Part shown: piece by piece, positions 7,931-16,902 of the stretch
Position numbering within the stretch: the stretch's first letter is position 1
Layout of the letters: each line of letters opens with the position of its first letter
Source of the DNA: Hominiventricola aquisgranensis
GTDB lineage: Bacteria; Bacillota; Clostridia; Lachnospirales; Lachnospiraceae
DNA: 64,000 bases
NCBI RefSeq assembly: GCF_040096225.1
Contig: NZ_JBBMFC010000011.1
Location: forward strand, 1-64,000
Direction of reading: 5' to 3'
Program-made: the position numbers and the translations under genes
Notes under the pieces: generated by a model
Told to the model about the DNA's origin: nothing
Databases searched by the model: none
What the model saw: the letters and a program-made list of their open reading frames with translations, nothing else

Positions 7931-8047
7931 CTTTCATTCCTCCTCGTATGTCGCTCTTCGGTCTATATGTCTGCAATACAGTATTTTCAATGTTTCTATA
8001 TATTAGACAATTCATGTATCCAAAAAGTTTCATATTCAGAAAAATTT

Positions 8048-10390
8048 TTAGAAAAATGTTCCGATCAGGTGTACCACAAATGCTGCCAGCCATGCGATCA
8101 AGCACTGACCGATCACCACTCCACATGCCCATCTGCCTCCAAGCTCCCTCTTTACAGAAGCAATGGCTGCCACACACGGTGTATAGAGAAGGCAGAACAC
8201 AAGCAAAGCCATGGCATCCAGCGGACTCAACAGTCCGGACAGGGCAGTCGTCGTTCCAAAGAGAACAGTCAATGTAGATACTACGCTCTCCTTTGCCATA
8301 AATCCAGTGATCAGTGCAGTAGAGATCCTCCAGTCACCAAATCCTACCGGAACAAATAACGGTGCGATCACACCTGCCACTGCAGCCAGTATGCTGTTCT
8401 GAGAGTCTGTAACCATATTCAGATGCAGATCAAAGCTCTGCAAAAACCAAATCATAATGGTTGCAATAAAAATCACTGTAAAGGCACGATGTAGAAAATC
8501 TTTGGCTTTATCCCACAGCAAGTGTCCGACATTTTTTGCCCCCGGCATCCGATAGTTTGGCAGCTCCATGACAAATGGAACCGGTTCTCCTTTGAACAGC
8601 GTCTTACGGAATACAAAAGCCGTTCCAATTCCCATAAGAATGCCGAACAGGTACAGACCGATCATAACCAGCGCTCCATATCTTGGGAAAAATGCAGCTG
8701 CAAAAAATGCGTAGATCGGAAGCTTTGCAGAGCAGCTCATAAATGGTGTGAGCAGGATCGTCATCTTACGGTCACGCTCTGACGGAAGTGTACGACTTGC
8801 CATAACACCTGGTACCGTACATCCAAAACCGATCAGAAGCGGCACAATACTTCTGCCTGACAGTCCCATCTTTCGGAGTAACTTATCCATAATAAATGCG
8901 ACTCTTGCCATATATCCACTGTCTTCCAACATGGACAGGAAGAAAAACAATGTAACGATGATTGGCAGGAAACTTAACACACTTCCAACCCCATGGAAAA
9001 TACCATCGATAACAAGAGACTGTAACACTTCATTTACATGGAACGTCTCCATTGCCTGAGCAGTAACTTCTGTCAGCTTTCCAATTCCGAGCTCTAACAG
9101 GCTTTGCAGTCCCGCACCAACAACATTGAAGGTCAGAAAAAAGACTATACCCATAATAGCAATAAATGCCGGAATTCCGGTATATTTGCCGGTAAGGACT
9201 CTGTCGATCTGCTTACTGCGGAGCCGTTCTTTGCTTTCATGAGGACGGATGACTGCCGCTTCGCATACTTTTTCAATATACCGAAACCGCATATCTGCAA
9301 TGGCAGAATTGCGATCCAGTCCCGTCTCTTCCTCCATCTGACAGATAATATGCTCAAGCATCTCCTTCTCATTCTGACTTAGATTCAGAAGTTCCATCAT
9401 GCCTTGGTCATTTTCTGCCAGTTTGCTTGATGCAAAACGAACAGAAATACCAGCTTTTTCTGCATGATCTTCAATCAGATGCATGATTGCATGGAGACAT
9501 CGATGCACACCTCCATTCTGATCCTCTTCATCACAAAAATCTGTAACTTCAGGACATTCCTGATATTTTGCCACATGGACTGCATGCTCCACCAGTTCCT
9601 CGATTCCTTCTCCTTTTGCAGCAGAGATAGGAATGACCGGCAGCCCTAAGAAAGATTCCATTTCATTGATTCGAACTGAGCCACCATTTGCCCGTACCTC
9701 ATCCATCATGTTTAATGCCACAACCATGGGAATATTTAATTCCATCAGCTGCATGGTCAGATAGAGATTTCGCTCCATATTGGTTGCATCCACAATGTTG
9801 ATGATTCCCTTTGGTTTATCTCTCAGTACAAACTCTCTGGTTACAATCTCCTCACTGCTGTACGGAGACATGGAATAGATTCCGGGAAGATCTGTGATCA
9901 GTGTCTCCGGATGACCTTTGATCACACCATCTTTTCGGTCTACTGTCACACCTGGGAAATTGCCCACATGCTGATTAGATCCTGTGAGCTGATTGAATAA
10001 TGTCGTCTTTCCACAGTTCTGATTTCCTGCCAGCGCAAAGGTCAGTGTAGTTCCTGCCGGAAGTTCATGTTCTTCTTCCTTATTATGATATTTTCCACCT
10101 TCACCGTAGCCTGGATGAGCTTCTGGATCTTTGAAAGGCTTACATTCCGGATGCCATTTTGCTTCATGTGGTTTGCTGATCATAATTTTATCTGCATCAT
10201 CCAACCGAATCGTCAGTTCATATCCATGGATCCGTAACTCTACCGGGTCTCCCATAGGTGCATATTTTACAACGGTCACTTCTGTTCCCTGAATCAGTCC
10301 CATATCAAGAAGATGCTGCCTTAATGCACCTTCTCCTCCTACAGAGAGTATCGTTGCTGTCTTTCCTGGTTGTAATTCTCTCAGTGTCAT
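8048..10390 (-). CDS. feoB: FeoA-FeoB fused ferrous iron transporter
   Basis: A 780-aa protein. Residues 1-75 are an SH3-like FeoA domain (MTLRELQPGKTATILSVGG...DPVELRIHGYELTIR). A G-protein domain follows, with the P-loop GNQNCGKTTLFNQLTG, G3 DLPGIYSMSPYS, G4 NMMD and G5 SAAKG, then a Fe2+ channel domain with two Gate motifs including FGCTVPGVMASRTL and YTPCVAAIASVKRELG. It imports Fe2+ across the cytoplasmic membrane under anaerobic conditions. FeoA is usually a separate small protein; the fusion occurs in several Firmicutes. GAGGAGACGGTGAAGA precedes the start. Confidence 0.95.
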   Translation of the reverse strand: MTLRELQPGKTATILSVGGEGALRQHLLDMGLIQGTEVTVVKYAPMGDPVELRIHGYELTIRLDDADKIMISKPHEAKWHPECKPFKDPEAHPGYGEGGKYHNKEEEHELPAGTTLTFALAGNQNCGKTTLFNQLTGSNQHVGNFPGVTVDRKDGVIKGHPETLITDLPGIYSMSPYSSEEIVTREFVLRDKPKGIINIVDATNMERNLYLTMQLMELNIPMVVALNMMDEVRANGGSVRINEMESFLGLPVIPISAAKGEGIEELVEHAVHVAKYQECPEVTDFCDEEDQNGGVHRCLHAIMHLIEDHAEKAGISVRFASSKLAENDQGMMELLNLSQNEKEMLEHIICQMEEETGLDRNSAIADMRFRYIEKVCEAAVIRPHESKERLRSKQIDRVLTGKYTGIPAFIAIMGIVFFLTFNVVGAGLQSLLELGIGKLTEVTAQAMETFHVNEVLQSLVIDGIFHGVGSVLSFLPIIVTLFFFLSMLEDSGYMARVAFIMDKLLRKMGLSGRSIVPLLIGFGCTVPGVMASRTLPSERDRKMTILLTPFMSCSAKLPIYAFFAAAFFPRYGALVMIGLYLFGILMGIGTAFVFRKTLFKGEPVPFVMELPNYRMPGAKNVGHLLWDKAKDFLHRAFTVIFIATIMIWFLQSFDLHLNMVTDSQNSILAAVAGVIAPLFVPVGFGDWRISTALITGFMAKESVVSTLTVLFGTTTALSGLLSPLDAMALLVFCLLYTPCVAAIASVKRELGGRWACGVVIGQCLIAWLAAFVVHLIGTFF

Positions 10391-10451
10391 TCTTCACCGT
10401 CTCCTCATTTGGTATTAATAATTGAGATTTATTTTCAGTTTGTTCGGATTA

Positions 10452-10480
10452 ACTTTAACACTGATGAGACTTTTTTTCAA
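10452..10480 (-). promoter_or_regulatory. Sigma-A promoter of feoAB
   Basis: On the minus strand TTGAAA (10475-10480), a 17-bp spacer and TAAAGT (10452-10457), 62 bp upstream of feoAB. The downstream leader is AT-rich; I could not pick out a convincing Fur or DtxR-type operator. Confidence 0.6.
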
Positions 10481-10498
10481 TAATATTTCATCATATAT

Positions 10499-10526
10499 GA
10501 AAACCCATCGAACAAAATCCGATGGG
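10499..10526 (-). terminator. Terminator of the 335-aa membrane protein gene
   Basis: CCCATCG (10504-10510) pairs with CGATGGG (10520-10526), loop 9 nt, followed on the minus strand by GTTTTC. It lies 13 bp after the stop of the upstream gene and before the feoAB promoter. Confidence 0.7.
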
Positions 10527-10538
10527 CTTAGCAATAGC

Positions 10539-11546
10539 TTATTCATAATTCATTACCAAAAACAGTGGTTTGATCACGATGATCTCATCATATTCTTCCT
10601 GTTCAACTGTTACACTGGCATTCAGCTTCTGAAGATCTTCCTTTAATAGCTGAAGTGCTTCCTCTGCTGTCTGTGCACGGCCAGTTCTCACAATATCCTG
10701 CATCCACTTTATCACGACCGGATGTGCATAACAAGCAGGAAGCGGGAAGTCTGAAGATTTCTGTATGTAATCTTCCATCGTATGTACAGCATTTTCTCTG
10801 CGCTTTTCAATGGCTGTCCTGTTATTCTTGGCTGTAGGCAATACATTTGCGCCAGCAAACAGGAAAATAGCTGCCAGACCAAACAGAAGGAAATACATTC
10901 CAAAACCGGCATGGGTAATCAATGCGAAGATTCCATAGATCAATGCTCCGGCTCCCAGCAACGTGATTGCAAGGGCCACCCACTTATACGCAGGGTTGCT
11001 CTGTTCATAGATTCGTTTCTGTTTCGCAGACTGACTCAGTTCGAGGCACAGCTCTGGTTCTTTTTCCAGATATTTCTTCGCTTTCTCCAATGACTTTACA
11101 GTCGCTTCTGCATCTTCAGACAGAATCAGACCTTTGTATTTCTCCGCCAGACGCTTTTCTTTTTCCGCCAGTTTTCGCTCTGCCTCCACACTGTGCAATG
11201 GAATCCTAGGAAAATGCGTCTCCACATAAGCAAGCAGACGATCTACATCTTCTTCATGTTTGAAGTTGCACTGCTTCTGCTTTCCATCATCGTATTCAAC
11301 TACCAGATACGGAAGAGAACCAAAGACTCCTTTTCCGGTAAAACCACCTTTACTCATGGCGATCCTTTTAAAAATTCTTGTCACAGAATCCATGGACACA
11401 TAGAATCTTCGATCAATATAAAAGCTGTTCAGGTAGATTGCCTTCCGTCCCACTCCGCATGGACCAAATCTTCTACATGTTTTTTTATCCTGTGCCAGTT
11501 CATCATCTGGAATAACTATCTGTCCCAGTCTTTGTGGTCTCATCAT
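10539..11546 (-). CDS. Unknown membrane protein with a coiled-coil region
   Basis: A 335-aa protein not assigned to a family. Residues 1-125 are soluble and beta-rich with several Cys and Arg (CRRFGPCGVGRKAIYLN). Residues 128-190 are Lys/Glu-rich and helical (EAERKLAEKEKRLAEKYKG), likely coiled coil. Two adjacent transmembrane helices lie near 191-240 (YKWVALAITLLGAGALIYGIF and MYFLLFGLAAIFLFAGANVL). The C-terminal 100 residues are soluble and Leu/Glu-rich. It appears monocistronic, with its own terminator. Similar proteins are, to my memory, conserved in Lachnospiraceae and sometimes mislabelled as P-type ATPase; no ATPase motif is present. Confidence 0.7.
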   Translation of the reverse strand: MMRPQRLGQIVIPDDELAQDKKTCRRFGPCGVGRKAIYLNSFYIDRRFYVSMDSVTRIFKRIAMSKGGFTGKGVFGSLPYLVVEYDDGKQKQCNFKHEEDVDRLLAYVETHFPRIPLHSVEAERKLAEKEKRLAEKYKGLILSEDAEATVKSLEKAKKYLEKEPELCLELSQSAKQKRIYEQSNPAYKWVALAITLLGAGALIYGIFALITHAGFGMYFLLFGLAAIFLFAGANVLPTAKNNRTAIEKRRENAVHTMEDYIQKSSDFPLPACYAHPVVIKWMQDIVRTGRAQTAEEALQLLKEDLQKLNASVTVEQEEYDEIIVIKPLFLVMNYE

Positions 11547-11572
11547 TGTATCCTCACACTCTTTTTACTATT

Positions 11573-11598
11573 TTGGGGGCAAATTTCTTTGCCCCCAA
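11573..11598 (-). terminator. Terminator of cstA
   Basis: An 11-bp perfect stem, TTGGGGGCAAA (11573-11583) with TTTGCCCCCAA (11588-11598), loop 4 nt, and flanking A/T runs on both sides. It lies about 35 bp after the cstA stop. Confidence 0.8.
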
Positions 11599-11633
11599 TC
11601 GTCATTTCTTATATGTAATTCTCATTCTTTCCC

Positions 11634-13088
11634 TTAAGCTGCTGCTTTCATAGGTTTCTTTGTCGCATGGATAAAGATTCCAAGGAAAACTGCTGCCAGG
11701 ATAATACCTGCCGGGTATGCGATCGTTGTAGACTGATTCAGGCACTCAGATGCGCAGAAGAAATAGGTCATAGATACGGCACTCATGAATGTTGCCGGTA
11801 CTGCAGTGATCCAGTAATTCTTCTTCTCACGGAACAGATACATACTTGCGGTCCACAGAACGATCATAGCCAGCGTCTGGTTGGTCCAGCTGAAGTATCT
11901 CCATACGATTGCATAATCCAGATGGCCTACAAATGCACCAACTGCCAGCAGCGGTACGCAGAGCATCAGTCTCTTCTGGATCTGGTTCTGATCGATCTTG
12001 AACCAGTCTGCCAGTACCAGACGGGCACTTCTGAATGCAGTATCACCAGAAGTAATCGGGCAGACAATAACACCGATCATGGCCAGAGCCACACCAACAG
12101 AACCCATGGTCTTAATGCACACATCATAGATTGCTGCGGACTGTCCATTTGCAAGGATCTCACTTAATCCGGTGCTCAGACCGCCAGTTGCTTCGTATAC
12201 AGCACATCCAGCTGCTGCCCAGATCAGAGCAATCACACCTTCAGCTACCATAGCACCATAGAATACAAAGTGTCCCTGTTTCTCAGACTTCATACAACGT
12301 GCCATCAACGGCGACTGTGTGGAATGGAATCCGGAAATCGCACCGCAGGCAACAGTAATAAACATGAAGCTCCAGATCGGTTTTCCATCCGGATGCATAT
12401 TTGTGAAATGAGTCCAAATCTCCGGAATGGTGTATGCAGAGTTGGTAAAGATACCAAAGATAACACCAACCGCCATAACGATCAGACAAATACCAAACAG
12501 CGGATAGATCCGTCCAATGATCTTATCAATAGAAATAAAAGTTGCAATAAAGTAATAAGCCAGAATAATCCACAGCCATACCTCTGCACTTGCAAATGTA
12601 CCTGTGATTCCTTTGTTTTTCAACAAAGTCACAATCAGTCCAGCCGGTCCTACTGCAAACACTGTACCTACCATAACCAGAAGGACAACACTGAATACTC
12701 GCATGATGTTCTTCATCGCACCTCCAAGATAGATACCACATACCTCAGAAATAGATGCGCCATTATTTCTTTCAGAAAGCATACCTGAGAAATAATCATG
12801 TACACCACCTGCAAAGATGGTACCAAAGGTGATCCACAGGAATACGACCGGTCCCCAGAGGGCACCCTGCATGGCACCAAAAATCGGTCCCAAACCTGCG
12901 ATGTTCAGAAGCTGTACCAGAAACAGCTTCCACTGTGGCATAACCACATAGTCGACTCCGTCATTGATCCTGACTGCAGGTGTCTCTCTGTCGTCCGGTG
13001 CAAACGTATTCTCAACGATCTTACCATAGACAAAATACCCTCCAATCAAAAGAGCAAAACAGATAATGAAGCTTAACATAACCAACAC
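11634..13088 (-). CDS. cstA: CstA-family peptide/pyruvate transporter
   Basis: A 484-aa membrane protein of the carbon-starvation CstA family, the short Firmicute form rather than the roughly 700-aa enterobacterial one. Signatures are FAPDDRETPAVRINDGVDYVV near residue 35 (shown in part), LLNIAGLGPIFGAMQGALWGP, and HDYFSGMLSERNNGASISEV. Members import peptides or pyruvate. Next to alanine dehydrogenase and serine dehydratase, both of which yield pyruvate, pyruvate transport is an attractive inference. GGGAGGTGTTGGTT precedes the start. Confidence 0.92.
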   Translation of the reverse strand: MLVMLSFIICFALLIGGYFVYGKIVENTFAPDDRETPAVRINDGVDYVVMPQWKLFLVQLLNIAGLGPIFGAMQGALWGPVVFLWITFGTIFAGGVHDYFSGMLSERNNGASISEVCGIYLGGAMKNIMRVFSVVLLVMVGTVFAVGPAGLIVTLLKNKGITGTFASAEVWLWIILAYYFIATFISIDKIIGRIYPLFGICLIVMAVGVIFGIFTNSAYTIPEIWTHFTNMHPDGKPIWSFMFITVACGAISGFHSTQSPLMARCMKSEKQGHFVFYGAMVAEGVIALIWAAAGCAVYEATGGLSTGLSEILANGQSAAIYDVCIKTMGSVGVALAMIGVIVCPITSGDTAFRSARLVLADWFKIDQNQIQKRLMLCVPLLAVGAFVGHLDYAIVWRYFSWTNQTLAMIVLWTASMYLFREKKNYWITAVPATFMSAVSMTYFFCASECLNQSTTIAYPAGIILAAVFLGIFIHATKKPMKAAA

Positions 13089-13096
13089 CTCCCAAT

Positions 13097-13136
13097 GGTT
13101 GATATATAATTAATACGTTTACATTATATATCAACC
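13097..13136 (-). promoter_or_regulatory. cstA promoter-operator: 14-bp inverted repeat over the -10 box
   Basis: A perfect dyad: GGTTGATATATAAT (13097-13110) and ATTATATATCAACC (13123-13136) around a 12-bp centre. On the minus strand the first arm contains TATAAT with TTGTAA 16 bp upstream, and the second arm ends just before the GGGAGGTG site. A regulator bound here would cover the -10 box and transcript start. As RNA the same repeat would form an AU-rich hairpin at the 5' end. Confidence 0.6.
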
Positions 13137-13229
13137 TGCACATTTTACAACAGGTAATTCGATTATTTTCGTCAAGTTGCCAAACTTTTCTGCTTTGCTC
13201 TTAATATGTACTATCTAATTGTATTTATT

Positions 13230-14642
13230 TTATACAAATGCAAATCCGATGACCAGATACAGGATTACTGCCAGTGTTCCACAGCAAAGTGCGTATGGAA
13301 GCTGTGTCTGTACATGATCAATATGGTCGGATGCCGATCCAGTTGAGGAAAGAACTGTCGTGTCCGACAATGGAGAACAATGGTCTCCGAATACACCGCC
13401 GCCTGCTACTGCACCGAAGCATGCGTATACCAGTGTTCCAAGCTCCCCGCCAGTAAAGGTAAATGCCAGCGGCAGTGCGATCGGCATACAGATCGCAAAA
13501 GTTCCCCAGGAGGATCCAGTTGCAAATGCCATGATTGCGGAGATGATGAAGATAATTGCCGGAAGCATAGCCGGTGTCAGGAAGCTCTCACTTAAGGATA
13601 CGATATAGTTTGCAGTTCCCATATCTTTACTTAAAGCATTGATGGAATATGCCAGTGCCAGCAGAGTAACTGCAGGAACTGCACCTTTAATACCCTGGGT
13701 AAGAGTATTCATGATCTCCTGGAACGGAATACCCTGGAGCAGCATGCTGATACTCATGAAAATGATAACAAACAGGAATGCTTCCATAGTCTTTGCAGAA
13801 CCAAGAGTGATATAGGTTCCCAGCGCGATGCTGATGATCATCAACACTGGCAGCAGGAAGTTCAGGAATATCCGTGGTTTGATACCTTCATATGGTTTCA
13901 TCTCCGTCAGCTCTTTACCGATCAGCGGAACAGCTCCGTCACGGAGTACTTTTCCTTCATTCATGGCACGCTCTTCTGCTTTCTTCATAGGTCCAAAGTC
14001 TTTGATGATTCCGGAACCAATCAGACCTACCATAATAACAGCAAGAATTGCATAGAAGTTATATGGAATTGCTTTCAGGAACAGGGCGGAACCGTCCTCT
14101 TCTGTTACGATGCAGCCGATGCCAACTGCCAGTCCGCTCAAATATGCAGCCCATCCGGTGATCGGTACCAGTACGCTGACCGGTGCGGATGTGGAGTCTG
14201 CGATATAAGCCAGCTTCTCACGGGAGATTCTTGCTTTATCAGTGATGCTTCTCATGGTAGAACCAACGAACAGCGGGCTGAAGGAATCACTGAAATATAC
14301 AAAGATTCCAAGAACCCATGCCATGAGCTGTGCTCCACGGCGGCTTAAATTCTTATCGTGGATCATCTGAGAGAAGCTCTGGATTGCTCCGGTCTTCTGA
14401 AAATATGCAACGATGATAGCGATAAAAGTATTCAACAGCATGACCCAGGAAAAACTGGTGGTTCCAAGGCTTGTTTTTAAAAGGGTAGGGAACCCTAAAA
14501 GTCCCTGACCAGACAGCAGCGTACCTACGATGCATGCAACTACCAGTGAAACGATTGTATTTCTGGTTGCAAATGAAAGTACGATAGCAATTAAGGCAGG
14601 AATGATGGAGATGACCCCCATGTTGATGATTTCTGCTTCCAT
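13230..14642 (-). CDS. NhaC-family Na+/H+ antiporter or amino-acid transporter
   Basis: A 470-aa membrane protein with about twelve helices of the NhaC (IT superfamily) type. Visible signatures are ATGSSWGTFAICMPIALPLA and FGDHCSPLSDTTVLSSTGSASDHIDHV, with the conserved Asp/His/Ser cluster in the transport core. Many Clostridia members move amino acids rather than only sodium. It starts 54 bp after the alanine dehydrogenase stop on the same strand, so an alanine or H+/Na+ antiport role with that enzyme is plausible. Confidence 0.88.
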   Translation of the reverse strand: MEAEIINMGVISIIPALIAIVLSFATRNTIVSLVVACIVGTLLSGQGLLGFPTLLKTSLGTTSFSWVMLLNTFIAIIVAYFQKTGAIQSFSQMIHDKNLSRRGAQLMAWVLGIFVYFSDSFSPLFVGSTMRSITDKARISREKLAYIADSTSAPVSVLVPITGWAAYLSGLAVGIGCIVTEEDGSALFLKAIPYNFYAILAVIMVGLIGSGIIKDFGPMKKAEERAMNEGKVLRDGAVPLIGKELTEMKPYEGIKPRIFLNFLLPVLMIISIALGTYITLGSAKTMEAFLFVIIFMSISMLLQGIPFQEIMNTLTQGIKGAVPAVTLLALAYSINALSKDMGTANYIVSLSESFLTPAMLPAIIFIISAIMAFATGSSWGTFAICMPIALPLAFTFTGGELGTLVYACFGAVAGGGVFGDHCSPLSDTTVLSSTGSASDHIDHVQTQLPYALCCGTLAVILYLVIGFAFV

Positions 14643-14696
14643 GTAATGTAAGTCCTCCTATGTATTTCTAAACTTTTCCCTCATATGGATCCAGGC

Positions 14697-15866
14697 TTAT
14701 TTTAAATGGATCAGATTTGCAGAGCGGGTAACGGTTGCATGTGGTGCCTGATCAAGCTGACGATCTGCAATCTCAAGGATTTCTTCCGGGCGGATCCACG
14801 GGCGATTCTGCAATGCGCTGGTCTCCTCATGAGTCAGATATCCTTTATAAGTAGTCATACTTCTTCTTAAGAAACCGTCTCTTGCACATGCTTCAGCAAC
14901 GCCATTCTTAGCAATGCTGCGGAAATGCGGCAGTACAGATGCAGCGTATGCAATCGATGCGGAGTTTGCAATTGCTCCCGGAATATTGCTGACACAGAAA
15001 TGTACAATGCCTTCTTCAATATAACGCGGGTTCTCATGAGTTGTCTCATGGAAGGACTCAATCGCACCCTGCTCGTCATTACTGATATCTACAATAACAG
15101 ATCCTTTTTCCATCAGTTTCAGCATGGAACGATCGATCAGATAATCTTTGCATCCTTTTGGCCATTTTACACAGTTCAGAACCATATCGGTCTCCGGGAG
15201 CAGCTTTGCAATGTTCTCCTTTGTAGAGATCATGGTGTTGACCTGCTCCTGATACTGTCTGCTTAAGGAACGAAGTGTTCCGATATTGATATCCATAACG
15301 GTACACCATGCTCCCAGTGCACGAAGAACAGACAAAGCAGCCTGTCCGACAACACCGCCGCCAAGGATCAGGACTTTCATACCCGGAGCTCCGCCAAGAC
15401 CGCTGACGAATTTACCTTTTCCTCCATTGATGGTCAGCATGGACTCAAGACCAAACAGAGCACCCTGCTTACCAGCTGCCTCGCAGTTCGGAGAACCATA
15501 ACGATGGGAGTCCTCTGCGGTAAATGCGATGACTTTCTTATCAAGAAGTGCCTGTACCTCTTCCGGATGTGCTGCCGGATGGATGCAGGTAAATACAATC
15601 TGACCTTCTCTGAGCAGATCAAACTCAGACGGTTCAAATTCTTTTACTTTAGTTACAAATTCACAGGTACCGTAAATCTCTTCAGCGGTATCTACCAGTA
15701 CAGCTCCGGCCTCTGCATAAGCCTGATCTTCAAATCCTGCTTTTTCTCCGGCTCCTTTCTGTACTTTGACTGTATTTCCATCACCAATCAGAGTTGCTAC
15801 CTCTCCCGGTGTGGCAATTACTCGGTTTTCACCTTTTTTGATATCCTTTAAAATACCAATGACCAT
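14697..15866 (-). CDS. ald: Alanine dehydrogenase
   Basis: A 389-aa enzyme of the alanine dehydrogenase/PNT family that interconverts L-alanine and pyruvate plus ammonia with NAD. The N-terminal catalytic part has RVIATPGEVATL and FTCIHPAAHPEEV (active-site His). The Rossmann motif is VLILGGGVVGQAALSV near residue 175, followed by VMDINIGTLR with the adenine-ribose Asp. Further on are CVKWPKGCKD and the NIPGAIANSASIAYA loop. Substrate assignment rests on family resemblance; a related opine or ornithine dehydrogenase is possible. GGAGGTGCAAACAC precedes the ATG. Confidence 0.85.
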   Translation of the reverse strand: MVIGILKDIKKGENRVIATPGEVATLIGDGNTVKVQKGAGEKAGFEDQAYAEAGAVLVDTAEEIYGTCEFVTKVKEFEPSEFDLLREGQIVFTCIHPAAHPEEVQALLDKKVIAFTAEDSHRYGSPNCEAAGKQGALFGLESMLTINGGKGKFVSGLGGAPGMKVLILGGGVVGQAALSVLRALGAWCTVMDINIGTLRSLSRQYQEQVNTMISTKENIAKLLPETDMVLNCVKWPKGCKDYLIDRSMLKLMEKGSVIVDISNDEQGAIESFHETTHENPRYIEEGIVHFCVSNIPGAIANSASIAYAASVLPHFRSIAKNGVAEACARDGFLRRSMTTYKGYLTHEETSALQNRPWIRPEEILEIADRQLDQAPHATVTRSANLIHLK

Positions 15867-15895
15867 GTGTTTGCACCTCCAAATGTTTTTTCAAG

Positions 15896-15976
15896 AAAAA
15901 AGCACAGAAAAGATAGTCTTCTGTGCTTCTTTGCTTTACCATAGCAGATTATACAGTATAACAAGAGATTCTGCAA
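15896..15976 (-). promoter_or_regulatory. ald promoter with an intrinsic terminator in its leader
   Basis: On the minus strand TTGCAG (15971-15976), a 17-bp spacer and TATAAT (15948-15953). Downstream, before the ald ribosome binding site, is AGCACAGAA (15901-15909) paired with TTCTGTGCT (15919-15927) followed by a run of T (15896-15900). It can serve as terminator of the sda operon, but because it follows the ald promoter it would also act as an attenuator for ald. Confidence 0.65.
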
Positions 15977-16019
15977 GGTAAAATTTCATATATTTCCATA
16001 ATTTGGCATATTTTGTCTG

Positions 16020-16889
16020 TTATTTGCATCCCAGACAGGCATTACAGACTGATGGTGCTGTCGCACAGCCACCAAGAGCAGTCTCCCGAAGTTCCACTGG
16101 AAGACGTTTCCCGACACTGTACATCACATCGATCATCTCATCCAGTGGAATCCGCTGTACGATTCCTGACAGGGACATCTCTGCTGCGATCAGTGCATTG
16201 GCCACTCCGGCAGCATTTCTGTTCTGACAAGGATATTCCACCAGACCTCCAACCGGATCGCAGACCAGTCCCAGCATATTCATAAGAACTGTGGATGCCG
16301 CATCCAGACAACTCTTAGGAGACGCTCCCAGCAGCTCTGCTGCTGCCGATGCTGCCATGGCTGATGCAACTCCCACCTCAGCCTGACAACCACCTACAGC
16401 GCCTGCTACAGTAGCATTTCGCATGGCAAGATAACCAATAGCACCTGCATTATACAGTGCCTGGATCATCTGCTCATCCGTGAATCCATATTCCTCCTGC
16501 ATAGCGATCATTAAGCCAGGAACAATTCCTGCAGATCCAGCTGTTGGAGCCGCCACGATCAGTCCCATAGACGAATTGGTCTCAAGAACTGCCATAGCAT
16601 ACATCATCGCCTTGCCAAGCAGAGAACCACACATGCTCTTTCCAGACTTCTGATGTTCGGACAATCTTTTTGCCTCACCGCCAATCAGGCCTCCCATAGA
16701 CCGACCCGGTGTATTTACCGGTGTTCTGGCGGACTGCTGCATGATCTCATATGCTTTTGCCATACGACAGTCCGCTTCTTCGCCTGTTGTCTCTCCTTGC
16801 TCGATTTCACGCTGACGCATAATCTCTGAGATTGACAGATCTGTCTGCCTGCAAAGCTCAAGCAGTTCTTTTGCATTTCTGAAATCCAT
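16020..16889 (-). CDS. sdaAA: L-serine dehydratase, alpha subunit
   Basis: A 289-aa Fe-S subunit of the anaerobic L-serine dehydratase, which deaminates L-serine to pyruvate and ammonia. Motifs are GRSMGGLIGGEAKRL, APTAGSAGIVPGLM, and cluster-binding cysteines in KSCLDAAS, GLVCDPVGGLVEYPCQNRNA and a C-terminal CNACLGCK. It starts 13 bp after sdaAB. With the symporter and sdaAB it makes a serine-utilisation operon. The 4Fe-4S cluster makes the enzyme oxygen sensitive, fitting an anaerobe. Confidence 0.95.
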   Translation of the reverse strand: MDFRNAKELLELCRQTDLSISEIMRQREIEQGETTGEEADCRMAKAYEIMQQSARTPVNTPGRSMGGLIGGEAKRLSEHQKSGKSMCGSLLGKAMMYAMAVLETNSSMGLIVAAPTAGSAGIVPGLMIAMQEEYGFTDEQMIQALYNAGAIGYLAMRNATVAGAVGGCQAEVGVASAMAASAAAELLGASPKSCLDAASTVLMNMLGLVCDPVGGLVEYPCQNRNAAGVANALIAAEMSLSGIVQRIPLDEMIDVMYSVGKRLPVELRETALGGCATAPSVCNACLGCK

Positions 16890-16902
16890 TCTTGCTGTCC
16901 TC

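Noticed and set aside
10391..10451. Fur or DtxR-type box before feoAB
   Set aside because: The leader is AT-rich, but no convincing 19-bp palindrome or TTAGG-type site is found by eye.
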